Source: Aegilops tauschii subsp. strangulata
Taxonomy: Eukaryota; Streptophyta; Magnoliopsida; Poales; Poaceae
Length of the DNA: 64,000 nucleotides
Direction of reading: 5' to 3'
NCBI RefSeq assembly: GCF_002575655.3
Contig: NC_053036.3
Location: forward strand, 196,076,788 to 196,140,787
Positions 10,916 to 23,118 of the stretch are shown piece by piece (positions within the stretch are counted from its first letter, which is position 1; each line of letters starts with the position of its first letter). The notes under the pieces were generated by a model. It ran no database searches, was not told where the DNA came from, and saw only the letters and a program-made list of their open reading frames with translations. The translations under genes and the position numbers were made by a program.

Positions 10916-13826
10916 GAAACTGACACTCACGGTAACCTGAATCAGATCCAGTCGCTTTCGCGCCGCCGTCATGCCGCCTCTGCCGCCGCCGTGCCGCCTC
11001 CGCCGCACTCTTGCCGCCTCCGCCGCAGTCGTGCCGCCTCCGCTGCATCTACCCTCTCTCTCCATCTAGGATTAGGAAGCGATGTCGGGGGGTGGGCACT
11101 CCGTCCGGCCCATCGACCGTGGAGATGATTGGGTCGAATCAGAGGCTGATAATTCATGGATTCCACCTGGGTAAGCATCGTTTTCCTCTCAAATTGATTA
11201 GGAGATCCGTAAATTAGGTTGTATTTGACCACCGTTGGCGTGAATCAGCGCAATTTATCTGAAAATTTTCGGCCTAACTGCGCCCTTTATCTTATTTCAA
11301 TCAAATAGGGTTGATCCAGCACTTGCTTTTCAGCTAGCGGTTAGAATGGAAACTAGCGAGCTGCGTGGAACTAAACCGTGTGCGATTTCTACATTTTCTA
11401 TCCTAAAGTGGTAGAAACCACCGTTTCGTTCAGAGATTTCCGCGAGGCACTCTGTTGTGAGTATCCGTGGAGCCCTGCCGATGCTGTTGAACTGAGATAT
11501 TTCGACAGTACCGAGCAGAGATTTCTCCCATTAACTTGTGATGAGCATTTGGGATTGCTATTTAGTTTGAATGCTGACAGCCGTTTCGGTAAAATCCATA
11601 TCGGTGTGCTTCAGGCACGCAAACAATGTATCCCGAAGGGTGTTGAGACATCATCTGTCTCTGCTAATAGCGAGCGTCCTCGCACTCCTTGTAGGTCGAG
11701 ATCAAGTAAACCTAGTGGTTCTGAAAGCCACAACATGTTGGAGTAGATAGAGTCTGCCACTTCTGCTACTTCTCCTCTCCCTTCTGCACCTGATGTAGAA
11801 GTAGATGTAGAGCCTGACGAGGAAGTGCCTCGACATGATGATGAGGATGAGATTCTATTCCCTGAACTGGTAGATAGAGTCAGTCAACAGGCAATGGAAG
11901 ATGAATATGCAGAGGAGCCTAGCAGCCGTGCTAGATTTGATGACACTGATGATGAAGAGAGGGGAGGAGAACATCGACTCCTTAGTTTTACAAGAATATG
12001 GTAGTGAGGACATGCTAACAATTGAGTGGAACAGGGAGAATCCTGACCTTACTCCAGGAACCGTATTCGAATCGATGGTGGACTATCGTAATGCAGTGAC
12101 TACATATTGCATTCTCACTGAAAACTCTTATGAGGTTGATAGGAGCGAGCCAGGAAGATTCACTGTTCATTGACCTTATGATAGGTGTAGGTGGAGGTTG
12201 CATGCATCCACTATGCGAAAGAGCAAATTGATTCAGGTATTACAACTGAATATTGTTGATTATTTATCCATTCTATATTAAGATCATGTGTACTGTTTCT
12301 TCATTGTATTTGACACCATTTTTCATTTTGTTTCAGATAAAAAGCAACCCACACGGGCACACTTGCCCACCTGGAGGGGGAGGGGGAAAGGACAAATCTA
12401 AGCTTGCAAAGACTAGGTGGGTGGCAGATGCAATCTTGGATTGGGTGAGGGAAACACCAACAATTGGTCCAACATCACTCCATGGGAAGCTATTTGAGAA
12501 GTACAAGATTAATGTACAATACATGAAGATTTTCTATGCTAAGGAAAGGGCTCTTGATAGGATTAATGGTCCATGGAATGAGAGTTTTCAGTTGCTTTAC
12601 ACCTTCAAAGCTGAAGTGGAGACGGCTAGTCCAGGGAGTGTTGTAGAGATTCACAAGCATATAGTTAAGTACAAATTAAAAGGGAAGGCAATAGACAAGA
12701 AGTGCTTCAGGAGGGCTTTTGTTTGTTTCAAGGCTTGCTGGCAGGGGTTTCTGAATGGTTGTAGGCCCTATTTGGCTGTCGATGCGACTGCTTCGAATGG
12801 AAGATGGAGAGGCCAGCTAGCACCAGCTTCTGCAGTTGATGGACACAACTAGCTATTCCTAGTTGCATTTGGTGTGTTGGAGGTAGAGAGTGAGGAGAGT
12901 TGGGTCTGGTTTCTGCAGCAGTTGCACAACATTATAGGTACACCCTCAGGTTTAGTTATACACATAGATGCTTGCAAGGGTTTAGAAACTACAATAGAAA
13001 TTGTATTCCCTGGAGTGGAACATAGGTAATGTATGCGACACCTAGCGCAGAATTTTAAAATGAAATTCAAAGGCAAAGTTTATGATGAGAATCTATGGCC
13101 AGCACCATACACATGCAGCTTGAGGAAGCATGAGCACCATTTGAGAGTGTTGTATGCTCATAATCCTTTGGTGAAGGAGTACATGGATGAACATCATGGA
13201 AAGCTGTGGTCAAGAAGCAAATTCAATGAAATCTGCAAAGTAGACTATGTGACCAATAACCTCGCTGAGTGTTTCAATGCAAAGTTCAAGTCAGTGAAAG
13301 AGCTTTTGTTGTAGCAAGCATTTGATAAGATCAGGCATATGATCATGGTAAAGATGGCTCTTCGTAAAAGAATTGTAGAAACACAATATGTTGGCCATCT
13401 TATGCTCCCATCTCTGATTAAGGCATTGCATGCCAAGGCAAGAGGACTAAGAATGAAATGCATTCGACCGTCGACATACGAGGCTGAGGTGACATACACT
13501 GACAGTAAAAATAGGGAATAGAGATATCCAGTGAACCTTGCAACCAATGAATGCAGCTGTAGGCAATGGCAGATCCGCGGGAAGCCGTGCATACATGCCC
13601 TACATCTCATGACTGTTATTGGAGGTGAAGATGGTGAAGTTGATCAGTATTGCTCTGAATATTTCTCTGTTGCCAAATTTAGGGCTGCTTATGCTGAAAA
13701 TGTGCCTGCACTCTTGGGAAAAGATCATGGAACATAGTAGACCCAGCGTTCAAACTCCATTCTCCTGTACTGACTAGACCACCGGGAAGACCAAGGAAAA
13801 ACAGAATAAGAGCTGGTGAAGAGGGT

Positions 13827-16800
13827 TGTAACGCCCACGATGCGGCTATATCTCCCACGTGTCGAGGCACGACTTAGAGGCATAACCGCATAGTGGTTTT
13901 GTCGCAAGAAGGGTCATCTTCACACAATCCCATGTAATGAACAAGAATGGGATAAAGAGTTGGCTTACAATCGCCACTTCACACAATACATAAATATTAT
14001 GCATACATCATCCAAAATACAAGCATATGGACCGACTACGGTCAAAATCCAGATGAAAATAAGACAACCCCAAATGCTAGATCCCCGATCGTCCCAACTG
14101 GGCTCCACTACTGATCATCAGGAAAAGACACATAGTAATGACCACGTTCCTCGTCGAACTCCCACTTGAGATCGACGCCATCATCTGCACTGGCATCGTC
14201 GGCACCTGCAACTGTTTTGGTAGAATCTGTGAGTCACGGGGACTCAGCAATCTCACACCCGCGAGATCAAGACTATTTAAGCTTGTAGGAAAGGATGGCG
14301 CAAAGAGGTGGAGCTGCAGCGGCAAAAGCATATATGGTGGCTAACTTGCGCAAATGAGAGCGAGAAGAGAAGCAACAGAACGGTCGTCATCTAGCAATGA
14401 CCAAGAAGTGATCCTGAACACCTACTTACGTCATACATAACTCAGACCGTGTTCACTTCCCAGACTCCGCCGAGAAGAGACCATCACGGCTACACATGCA
14501 GTTGATGTATTTTAATTGGGGTCAAATGACAAGTTATCTACAACCGGACATTAACAAATTCCCATCTGCCTCATAACCGCGGGCACGGCTTTCGAAAGAT
14601 AATACCCTGCAGGGGTGTCCCAACTTAGCCCATCATAAGCTCTCACGGTCAACGAAGGATAAACCTTCTCCCGGAAAAACCCGATCAGTCTCGGAATCCC
14701 GGTTTACAAGACATCTCGACAATGGTAAAACAAGACCAGCAAAGCCACCCGAATGTGCCGACAAATCCCGATAGGAGCTGCACATATCTCGTTCTCAGGG
14801 CACACCGGATGAGACATCCTACGAGTAAAACCAGACCTCGAGTTTCCAGGAGGGGGCCCCGCAGTCTGCTCAGTTCGGACCAACACTCGAAGGAGCACTG
14901 GCCCGGGGGGGGGGGTTAAAATAAGATGACCCTCGGGCTCGCGAAAACCCGGGGGAAAAGGCTTAGGTTGCAAATGGTAAAACCAAGGTTGGGCCTTGCT
15001 GGAGGAGTTTTATTCAAGGCGAACTGTCAAGGGGGTCCCATAAATCACCCGAGCGCGTAAGGAACGCAAACTCAAGGAACATAATCCCGGTATAACAGTA
15101 ACTAGGGCGGCAAGAGTGGAACAAAACACCAGGCATAAGGCCGAGCCTTCCACCCTTTACCAAATATATAGATGCATTAATTAAATAAGAGATATTGTGA
15201 TATCCCAACATATCCATGTTCCGACATGGAACAACTTCAACTTCACCTGCAACTAGCAACGCTATAAGAGGGGCTGAGCAAAAGCGGTAACTTAGCCAAA
15301 CAACGGTTTGCTAGGAGAGGATGGTTAGGGGCTGACATGGCTAAAATGGGAGACATGATATAGCAAGTGATAGGTAGCGGAGCATGGCAATAGAGCGAAC
15401 AACTAGCATAGCAAAGATAGAAGTGATTTCGAGGGGTGGTCATCTTGCCTGCAAGGTTCTCAGAGTTGTCGAAAGCTTGATCCTCGTAAGCGTACTCGAC
15501 AGGTTCCTCGTTCACGAACTCGTCTCCCGGCTCTACCCAAGACAAGGACACAAGCAAACGGAACCACAATCAACAACGAGAAATGCACAAGCAACATGAT
15601 GCAAAACATGTATGGTATGCAAGATATGATGTGCGATGCATATGCGTGCTCCGGAAGGAAAATGATGAACATGGCAGTAACTTGGCAAACCAAGCATGCC
15701 ACTGAAAAGATGAGGTGATTTCGGTCGAAATCGATATAAAGATCACCGGAAACGGATGCACGGTTTGCAAATGGCAAGCAAAACAAGAATGACACGGATC
15801 TGCGATAAACAGCAAGATAGCACTTAAAATGCAACAAGCAACACTGCTACAGTACCCCAGCATAGCAACAAGGCACATGGCAGTAATCTACAGGAGATGC
15901 TTGACAAAATATGAACACTGAGCTACGGCTGGTTCACAACATATCAAGCTCAAACAAGCATGGCAAAAGTGCAAAAGATAACAGGATCACAGACTTGGTG
16001 AAAAACTGGACATGGCAGTAAACAGCATCAGGTAGCAATGTTGAGAGCATGAAATCAACATTCTACAGGAACTTAACATAGCAAAGCAAGCCATGGCAGT
16101 GTTCTACTAAATGCACATGACAAAAGTCCCTTACTGACCATAAGCCAAAAAGGACCAGAAGATATGATGGCAAGCATGTAAACATAGCAAGTTTCGTTAT
16201 CAGGTTTCAGACTTAGCAGAAAACAGAGCATGGCAGAAATAATAATATGTAGGCCTCTTTGTGAGCTTGATGCACTCATTATAGAGCAATGCATGACAAA
16301 CCAAGCATACCTACAGAAAGATGGCATGTTTATGAAGCTATCCATGGCAAGAACACAAGCATAGCATGTATGGATCAACTACAATAAGCTTGGAAAGATA
16401 GCAAATCATGTTAAGAATCTGCCAGATATATTTTATAGCAAAAGTAGAGCAAGATTGAGTCATGCTATGGCACTCCATAATTGCAAAAAATTGCAGGAAT
16501 AGATCAACTAAAACTATAGCTACAAAACATCCTTAATGAACATCTCCAAAATATGTATGGATCTCTCTGTAGCATCAAGTTTACATGGCAACAAAATTAC
16601 AGCAGACAAGGACTTAGAGAAAACACTAAGTCCCTGAAATCATAAATATTACGGGGCCTACTTTGCATGCTTGTGCTAGTCACCACAGAGATCAAAAAAA
16701 TACATGGACTACACCACTGGAAAGATGGCATGGCATACTTCAAAACACATGTAGAGCTCATGCCCATAAGATGCACAGAATAAATAATACAAAAATGACA

Positions 16801-18057
16801 AATCTCCAAGTTCTGTTAAGAGCCAGAGAATAACAGCAACTAGCCCTCTTCCAACAGAGATTTGGGCATCAATATGACCTCTAATGAACATGGTGCAATT
16901 GAACAAAATGAAGAGCATCACGAGGCGAACAATTTGACATATTACTCGCGCGAATCGGAGCTACATGCAAGGAGTTATGCATAGATGAACATGACAATGT
17001 GCTGAATAATATAGAGGACTTGGAGAAAATCGGGCACGGGGAAAAGTCAACGGTACAGTGATTTCGATCGGATCTGGGGGAGAGCTCGAGCTCGGCCTCG
17101 GTCGATGGCGCTCGCCGGCGGGAGGAAGAGGAGGCCGGAGGGGCGACGGCGGGCGGAGCGCCGGCGGGCACGGCGGAGGGGCGCGGTCGCCGGCGTCTCG
17201 GGCGGGGCGGCGCCTCGGGCGGCGGCGAGGCACACGGCCGGCGGCGAGGGTGACGCTGCCCGGCGCGGCGGCGCGGGACCACGGCGGCGGCGCGGCGAGG
17301 AGCAGGCGGCGGAGCGCGGCGGAGCAACGGGCGCGGCGGGCGCGCTGGCGTCGGGCCGGCGGGCCTGCGGCAGGCCTGCGGGCCTCAGCGGTGGGAGGCC
17401 GGAGGCGGGCCACGTGGCAGCTTGCGATTCGTCGGGGCGCGGCGGCGGACGCGTCCGGCGGCGCGGAGGGATTTTTCTAGGGTTGGACTGAGAATGTATT
17501 TCGGGATGCCCACATATTTATAAGTAGAGGGAGCTAGGAGGCTCCAAATGAGGTGCGGTTTTCGCCCACACGATCGTGATCGAACGACCTAGAGCATGGA
17601 AGAGAGTTTGGTGGGTTTTGGGCTGGTTTTAGAGGGGTTTTTTGCTGGACACTCAAATGGACTCTGCGGATGCCCGGTTAACCGTTGGAGTACCAAACGA
17701 CCTCCGAATGGAACGAAACTTGACCGGTGGTTTCCGGGTGGTATACTAGGGCCACATGACAAGCCTCGGTACATTCCGAGAAAGTTTGACACCCGCACAC
17801 GAAAGAAAACCAGAGGGATGCACCGGAGCAGATAGGAGCGCCGGATTGCAAAATGGACAACGGGGAAAATGCTCGGATGCATGAGACGAACACGTATGCG
17901 AATGCAATGCACATGATGACATGATATGAAAATGCATGACATGAAAAAATACAAAACGAAAGACAAAACCAGACAACGGAGGGAAAATCATGACACATAG
18001 CCGGAAATGGCAAGAGTCGGAGTTACAAATATGGCAAGTTACATGCGGGGTGTTACA
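13827..18057 (-). mobile_element. Probable solo LTR of a large-LTR retrotransposon
   Basis: 4231 bp with ends TGTAACGCCC...GGGTGTTACA and the 5-bp direct repeat AGGGT on both sides (13822-13826 and 18058-18062). I see no internal LTR pair, primer site or coding domain, so a solo LTR from recombination fits best. On the minus strand it reads as an LTR with a TATA box near 17515-17522 followed by a very GC-rich leader (about 17060-17480). The size and TGTAACACCC start recall large LTRs such as Sukkula, but the name is a guess. Many frames overlap in the GC-rich part; none resembles a protein I know. Confidence 0.75.
17515..17522 (-). promoter_or_regulatory. TATA box of the probable solo LTR
   Basis: The minus strand reads TATAAATA, upstream of the GC-rich leader-like stretch. 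Confidence 0.45.
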
Positions 18058-18514
18058 AGGGTCGTGTAAAAAAACAGCGTAAGTGCAAAAGATGTGGTAT
18101 CTTAGGGCATATTGCTAGGCGTTGTACCAATCCAGTTGATTCATCATTTGGAGAAGAGGAACAATGGGCAACAGCAAATGCAGAGGAGAATGCAGCAAGT
18201 TTAGAGGATAATGCAGCAGCAGAGGAGAATGCAACAAGTTTAGATAATGAAGCAACTGAAGTAGCAGCTTGGTATGTGTGCAATCTTTCCATTTTTTGCA
18301 TTTGTTCTTTTTTTTATCGATGGCTAAGCTTATTTCTATTTGACCCAGCTCTAGGATAATTAGAGGCACAAGACAGAAAAGGCCTAGAGAGGAAGAAACT
18401 TCGGTTGAACCATCATCTGATGCGGAATTTGAAACCATGGCTTACGAAGGTTTTGAAGCTATAAGAGAGGAGGAAGTTATTTTGTCTGAAGCTCAACAAA
18501 ACCGCCACCACTAG

Positions 18515-19952
18515 AAGTGAAGATCAGAAGCAACAAGACAAAGCTTTCAAAAGCACAAAGTATCCCAGCCAGGGAAACCAGAAGCAAGACGGTTAACCCA
18601 TCCCGGAACACAAGGAGCAAGGCAAAGATTTGAATTTGAACTTGAATGCAAGTCATAAACTTTGAACTTTAAAGATTTGTAATAAGGATTCTGTAATCAA
18701 TTTGAAGTACTGTGAAACTTGTAACGTGTAATAATTCTATATGTAAACTTTGAATTTGAACTGCTGAGGCAAACTTTGAATGTTATTCAAACTTTGAATT
18801 TGAACCAACACTTCAGTCCATTCCCCTGTGGTGTGAGTTGCATAGTTTGCTGAACTATTATAAATGTTAGGGTGATCAATCCGATCTCTTTTGCGTCTAC
18901 AAAACTTGTAGTCATGAGAAATGTGCTCCAAATGAGCTCCCAAGCTAGGGTAAACAACCCCCTTTGTAATCATGTTTTTTTGGACCTACTCCAATCGAGC
19001 CAAATATTTTTTATTAACACCAAATCAATCTATATAGTGTACATTCGAAGAATCACTATTTATTTAATTAATCTTTCTATTTTTACATTTTTTTCAAAAA
19101 AATATACTTTAATAGAAAAACTATTAAAAAACACGTTTACCAAATGAAAATGGAAAACTAAGTTCAGATCCTTCTTATTCACTTTGAAATCAAGCTTTGG
19201 TGATTTTTTTGATTTTTTTAAAATTTTCAAAACCGAAGGGAAACCCTACCTCCTCCTTGTTCTCTATGAAACGTTGTACATGATAGCTCATATGTGTGAT
19301 GGTTTTTTCATGAAAATGTCCATAGACAAAGTTTATGATTTTTGGTTGGTAACATCTCACACAAGACAACATTGTGCGCAGGTTTTTTTTTGATTTTTTA
19401 ATTAATGGTGCTAATTTTACCTCGATCGTGCTAGCTATGTTTTTTTCTCTAAATGTACGTATACCAAGTTTAGTATTTTTCCTCGTTAGTTTGTCCTATA
19501 TAACGATGAACGGTGAAGGTTTCATATTTTTTCGATTTTTTTAAATTATTTATGCTCAATCAAAGCCTTTGAAACCCCGTTGACCAGCTCAAAACCCCTC
19601 TAAACCCAGCGGGGTTTCGCCTAACCCTAGCTCCGAACGTCAGCCGTCCGATCATACCCTAGCGCCAAGCGACAGGCCTCAGATGTGATCTTCTAGAAGT
19701 AATTCGGAGGGCAGGCTGCGACCAGGCTCCGCGCCGTTGGATCACATGGACGGCTCTGCAATGTTGGATCGTGGGGCGATCCGCGAGAGGCGATCCACGA
19801 GACATGTTGGTTGTGCCTCCCCTTTCTTTGGGTACCCCTTTATTCTGGTGCATATTCTGCAATGACGAGAGGAGCCACTCCTCTGCTACTTCTTCTTCGG
19901 CGACGAGAAGAGCCACTCCTCTGCTTCTTCTTCTTCGGCGACTTTGGGCGAT
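18515..19952. other. MULE non-coding interval
   Basis: Probable transposase 3' UTR with repeated AACTTTGAATTTGAA-like words (18630-18810), then very AT-rich DNA. From about 19560 it becomes GC-richer, as expected of a promoter and 5' leader for the GRF gene that starts at 19953. No separate gene recognised. Confidence 0.6.
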
Positions 19953-20430
19953 ATGTCGAGCTCCACTTCAGCCTCCTGCCCCTCGTGGACCCAGTATGGT
20001 CCACTTCCCATGGAGCGATGTCCTGACTGCCCACGCAGAGCGCCACTGATACGGTTGACTTCGAAGGAGGTCAAGAATGGCAACTATGGGCGCGAGTTCG
20101 TGAAATGCGAGAGCAAGCCAGAGGGGCAGGTTAGATCTCATGATTTTTCTCTGATTTCTTTTTCTATTTGCTTTTAATTCTTTTTCGATCTGGGATTTAG
20201 GATTCATTTTTTCGATTCAGATCATGAAGAAATGCACACATTTTGAATGGCTGGATGACTACGTTAAGCGGATTCAATTCAATGGGGCCCCAACCCGGGA
20301 GCTCAATCTGCCGTCAGTAACAACAAATTTGGTCTCTGAAAGTGCTGCTCTGACAGTTGGGGATGCAGACCTGAAGGGGGAAATAAAGAAGATGAACAAG
20401 AACTTGAAGCAGATGATTCAATTGCTTTAG
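19953..20430 (+). CDS. GRF-type zinc-finger protein, two exons
   Basis: Exons 19953-20129 and 20221-20430 are joined by a GT...AG intron (20130-20220) in phase 0, giving 128 residues with no internal stop. The N-terminal half has the GRF zinc-finger layout: [12 protein letters not shown], then [10 protein letters not shown], then [12 protein letters not shown] after the intron. GRF fingers occur in nucleic-acid-binding proteins. The C-terminus [19 protein letters not shown] looks like a short coiled coil. Small plant proteins of this form are common and often poorly characterised. It lies inside the MULE on the same strand as transposase, so it is probably a captured host gene or an accessory gene of this MULE family. 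The reading frame is intact but expression is unknown. Confidence 0.78.
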
Positions 20431-21954
20431 GATTTTATCCCTTTTATTTTTGTGTAGTTGCTCTTGGATTTGCCTGCTTGCTGGTCATCACTCGTTATAG
20501 ATGTTATTAGTGTGGTTTCATGTGCTCTAGGATTTGGTTAAATTTGTGGATCATGTGCTCTACGATTTGCTTAATTTTGTGGATCATGTGCTCTATGCTC
20601 TGTGTTGATTAATTTGTGGATCATGTCAGTTTCGGGTACCCGTTAGTTTTCTACACTTTCAGTTTCTTCAGTTTCATCAGACAACACCGACCGCAGAAGA
20701 AAAAAAAACATAGTTCTAGGGCCCAAATTGAAACTAAGCTCTAGTTGGGCCGTCTCATTGCGTTGAGTGTCGAAGGCCCACGCGCTGGCTATGTTTTTTC
20801 CCTTGATTATTACCAGGTCAAATCCATTTATTGCCATGCCTAACAAAAATAGTGCATGATGGTAAATTGATTTATTGTTGGACTTGCACATGTCAAATTT
20901 ATTTGTACATATCATGGCAATTTCCTTCTGTATATAGCCTACGACACAACACTTACATTTTTTGACATGCGGGTATTATAAAAAAGTTTTTGTAGCAAGA
21001 AAAATATTGTATACACGATCTTTTGTTTTTGTTTTTTTATTAAGAACATGTCAGACTTAATTATGTAGATCATGATATCCATTTGAAACCACGTCTAAAA
21101 TAAGGGATCCCCTAAAATAAAGTCAGGTGGCACCATTAGCCAGCATATCCATCTACAGAGCATGTCTAGGCTCGGCTATGGCACCATATCCATCTAGAGC
21201 ATGTCTAGGCTCGGCTATGGCACCATATCCATCTAGAGCATGTCTAGGCTCGGCTATGGCACCATATCCATCTAGAGAGCTTGTCTACTACTCGGCTACG
21301 GCACCATATGCATCGACCGATATCTCACGTAGCAAGCATACATCCATAACATAAAAAGTAGCAACCATAGCATACTTCTTACATAAAACACAGGGTACCC
21401 TAAACCATAGCATAGTCCACAAACTATTCAAAAATTAGCTTGTTTTTGTTCATACAATATACGGAATAGGGCCACCAACAATTCAAAAATATTAGCTTTT
21501 CTTCTTCTTCTTTTCAACATCAACATGGCTCATTTTTCTAGCTTTAGTTTCCTTTTTGACACTTCAACTACTCCATTTCTGCGCATGCGAAAACTTGACC
21601 CTACTCTAAATGGGCGAAAACTTGCTGGTTTTCATTGAGGAGTACTCAATAATTGATTGATTTAGCAGAAGGGCTCGTGTACGGCACCATATCCATCTAG
21701 CGATTTATCTCACGTCAAATAAGATACAAATAGCAAGCAAAAACACTGATAACCAACGACATATCAAATAAGGGTAGCAAGCATAACAAAGTTCTTAGGG
21801 GATAACACGACAGAGATTAAAAGTTCACGGTACAATCAACGACATAATTAAGATAGAACTATATAAAAGATAAAAAGCCCTAACACCCTAGGGAAAGACA
21901 AGCTCATGATCGAGACCGGGACTTCACCACCATCTTCACTGCTCCTTCTCTTCA
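20431..21954. other. MULE non-coding interval
   Basis: Follows the GRF gene. It contains three similar GATTTGGTTAA/GGATCATGTG words around 20520-20630 and the 39-bp minisatellite at 21159-21275. No convincing gene is seen before the minus-strand frame that ends at 21955. Confidence 0.6.
21159..21275. repeat. 39-bp minisatellite, three perfect copies
   Basis: Units start at 21159, 21198 and 21237. Diverged partial copies lie on both sides (before 21159 and 21276-21316). The unit is a multiple of three, so it reads through as a repeated peptide, but there is no supporting gene structure. Confidence 0.95.
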
Positions 21955-22377
21955 CTAATCCCTCTCCATGCCATCCTGGCTGATGTAGTAGGGGAGGCAG
22001 TGCACACCATCGCGGGTGAGGAAGATGCAGTCGAAGTTTGTGAAGATGTTGTGGGTTGTGAATGCAATGAATTCTCATCCACACCAAAACACCTTGCCGA
22101 GGAGGTAGTACACATCAAATTTGTTGGTGAAGGTGACGGTGAGCCCTGTCGGCGGAGTCCTGGAGTTTGGACACACTTCCTCCAGTCGGAACATCACCGG
22201 CGAGCCTGCCGGGAGGTGGGCGAAGCCCGCATGGAGGAACCACTCGGAAAACCCCCTTGCACCCCTCCAGCGTGAGAACTCCCACACACGGAGCATCCTC
22301 TCCACGACGACGCCGGCCAGATACCGTCTCTCCGGCACGGTCGGTGGGAGCTCGAAGGTGGGGCCGTTGTACTGCAT
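21955..22377 (-). pseudogene. Unrecognised minus-strand frame near the MULE right end
   Basis: From ATG at 22375-22377 the frame runs 140 codons to a stop at 21955, with one internal TGA at 22075-22077. The N-terminal half includes VVVERMLRVWEFSRWRG; the C-terminal half includes FTNKFDVYYLLGKVFW and DCIFLTRDGVHCLPYYI. The last part faintly recalls a B3-like strand pattern, but I cannot assign a family. It faces transposase, the convergent layout of mudrA and mudrB in maize MuDR, but I see no resemblance to MURB that would support homology. It may equally be a captured gene fragment. The single stop could be a recent mutation. Confidence 0.55.
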
Positions 22378-22658
22378 CCTCGCCTCGCTTTGAGAGTGCT
22401 CTGGGTTTGGGTGAAGAAGAGAAGGGGGCGGTGCAAATGGATGTGTGGAGAATAGGTGGAGGGGTGGTGGTTTAAATGGGGAAAGGGGAAGGGAAGGGGA
22501 GTGGCCGACCGCGCTTTGGATTTGCTACGTTCAAACGAGCCGCGTCGATCGATATGCCACTTTAATTGCCACGTTGAATAGATGCGAGTGGATCAAAAAG
22601 TGTGAAACAATGCTCTACATCGAGGAGACATGCGTGGGAGATGGCAGCAACCGGCCCT

Positions 22659-22732
22659 GCGTCCGTGGCGGCTCGCGTGAAAATGAGGCCGGTCAGCGTC
22701 CGTGGCGGCTCGCGTGAAAAAGAGGCCGGTCA
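22659..22732. repeat. 37-bp tandem duplication
   Basis: Two copies starting GCGTCCGTGGCGG at 22659 and 22696, differing by one base, close to the MULE right inverted repeat. Confidence 0.85.
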
Positions 22733-22889
22733 GCGCATCGTGGCGGCGGGCAGCGGTGCATGCAGGTAGGCTAGCTACGTGCTTGCATGCAGGCTAGCTG
22801 GACATGTCGTGCATGCATAATAGGCTTCTGTCGTTGCGGTGCGCGCATGGCCCAAGTCTAACCACGACCCAACGGGCTAACCGTGGCAC

Positions 22890-23109
22890 CGTCCGCCGCG
22901 ACCCCACTCATCAGGTCCAACGGGCGACACAGTCAGCGCGGCCCCACTCGTCAGAGTTAACGGTCAAAGCACTGACCCGACGGCATCCACCGTTTGTGAC
23001 CAGTTCTGAGGGTTTCGGGCAAGGGAGTGGGGAAAAGTGAGCAAAAGTTAAGAGCGTGGGGATGAATGAGTTTGGCTAAGGAACCAGGGGCATAGATGTA
23101 AAAAAACCT
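22890..23109 (-). repeat. MULE right terminal inverted repeat
   Basis: Reverse complement of the left end, with the same CCAGGGGCA block and the GTTTCGGGCAAGGGAGTG stretch. It ends against the TSD at 23110-23118. The inner boundary is approximate. Confidence 0.85.
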
Positions 23110-23118
23110 TTGAAGAAA

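Larger units (their letters stand above)
11082..18514 (+). pseudogene. MULE transposase (mudrA-like), interrupted by a probable solo LTR
   Basis: Cut-and-paste transposase. Exon 1 (11082-11170, MSGGGHSV...) ends at GT. Exon 2 starts near 11309 and holds an acidic region and the MuDR-type N-terminal domain ending RCRWRLHAS. An intron spans 12237-12336. Exon 3 carries the catalytic region: a first aspartate in AVDATAS, a second in IHIDACKG, then the CMRHL block. It continues with a SWIM finger (CSCRQW...PCIH, near 13550-13600). Beyond the inserted LTR (13827-18057) it resumes with a CCHC knuckle (CKRCGILGHIARRC, about 18080-18120), an intron (18272-18348) and the stop at 18512-18514. Frame breaks lie near 11370 and 11960; in-frame stops are near 11746, 12171, 12850, 13027, 13312 and 13519. 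It cannot encode an active enzyme. Confidence 0.9.
10696..23109 (+). mobile_element. MULE (Mutator-like DNA transposon) with passenger genes
   Basis: A 12.4 kb element flanked by the 9-bp direct repeat TTGAAGAAA (10687-10695 and 23110-23118), the TSD size expected for Mutator elements. The ends are long inverted repeats of roughly 200 bp. It interrupts the gag-protease frame of N3, which resumes in frame on the right. Inside are a broken transposase gene (plus), a GRF zinc-finger gene (plus), a 39-bp minisatellite and an unknown minus-strand frame near the right end. A 4.2 kb probable solo LTR sits inside the transposase gene. Confidence 0.93.

Noticed and set aside
17058..17491. Overlapping GC-rich frames of 120-150 codons on both strands
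   Set aside because: They arise from the GC-rich leader of the probable solo LTR; low complexity (R, G, A, P), no domain, and open in several frames at once.
21159..21275. CRISPR-like array
   Set aside because: Units are directly adjacent without spacers, in a plant genome; it is a minisatellite.
22445..22717. 90-codon plus frame near the MULE right end
   Set aside because: Spans low-complexity G-rich DNA and the 37-bp tandem duplication; no family resemblance.
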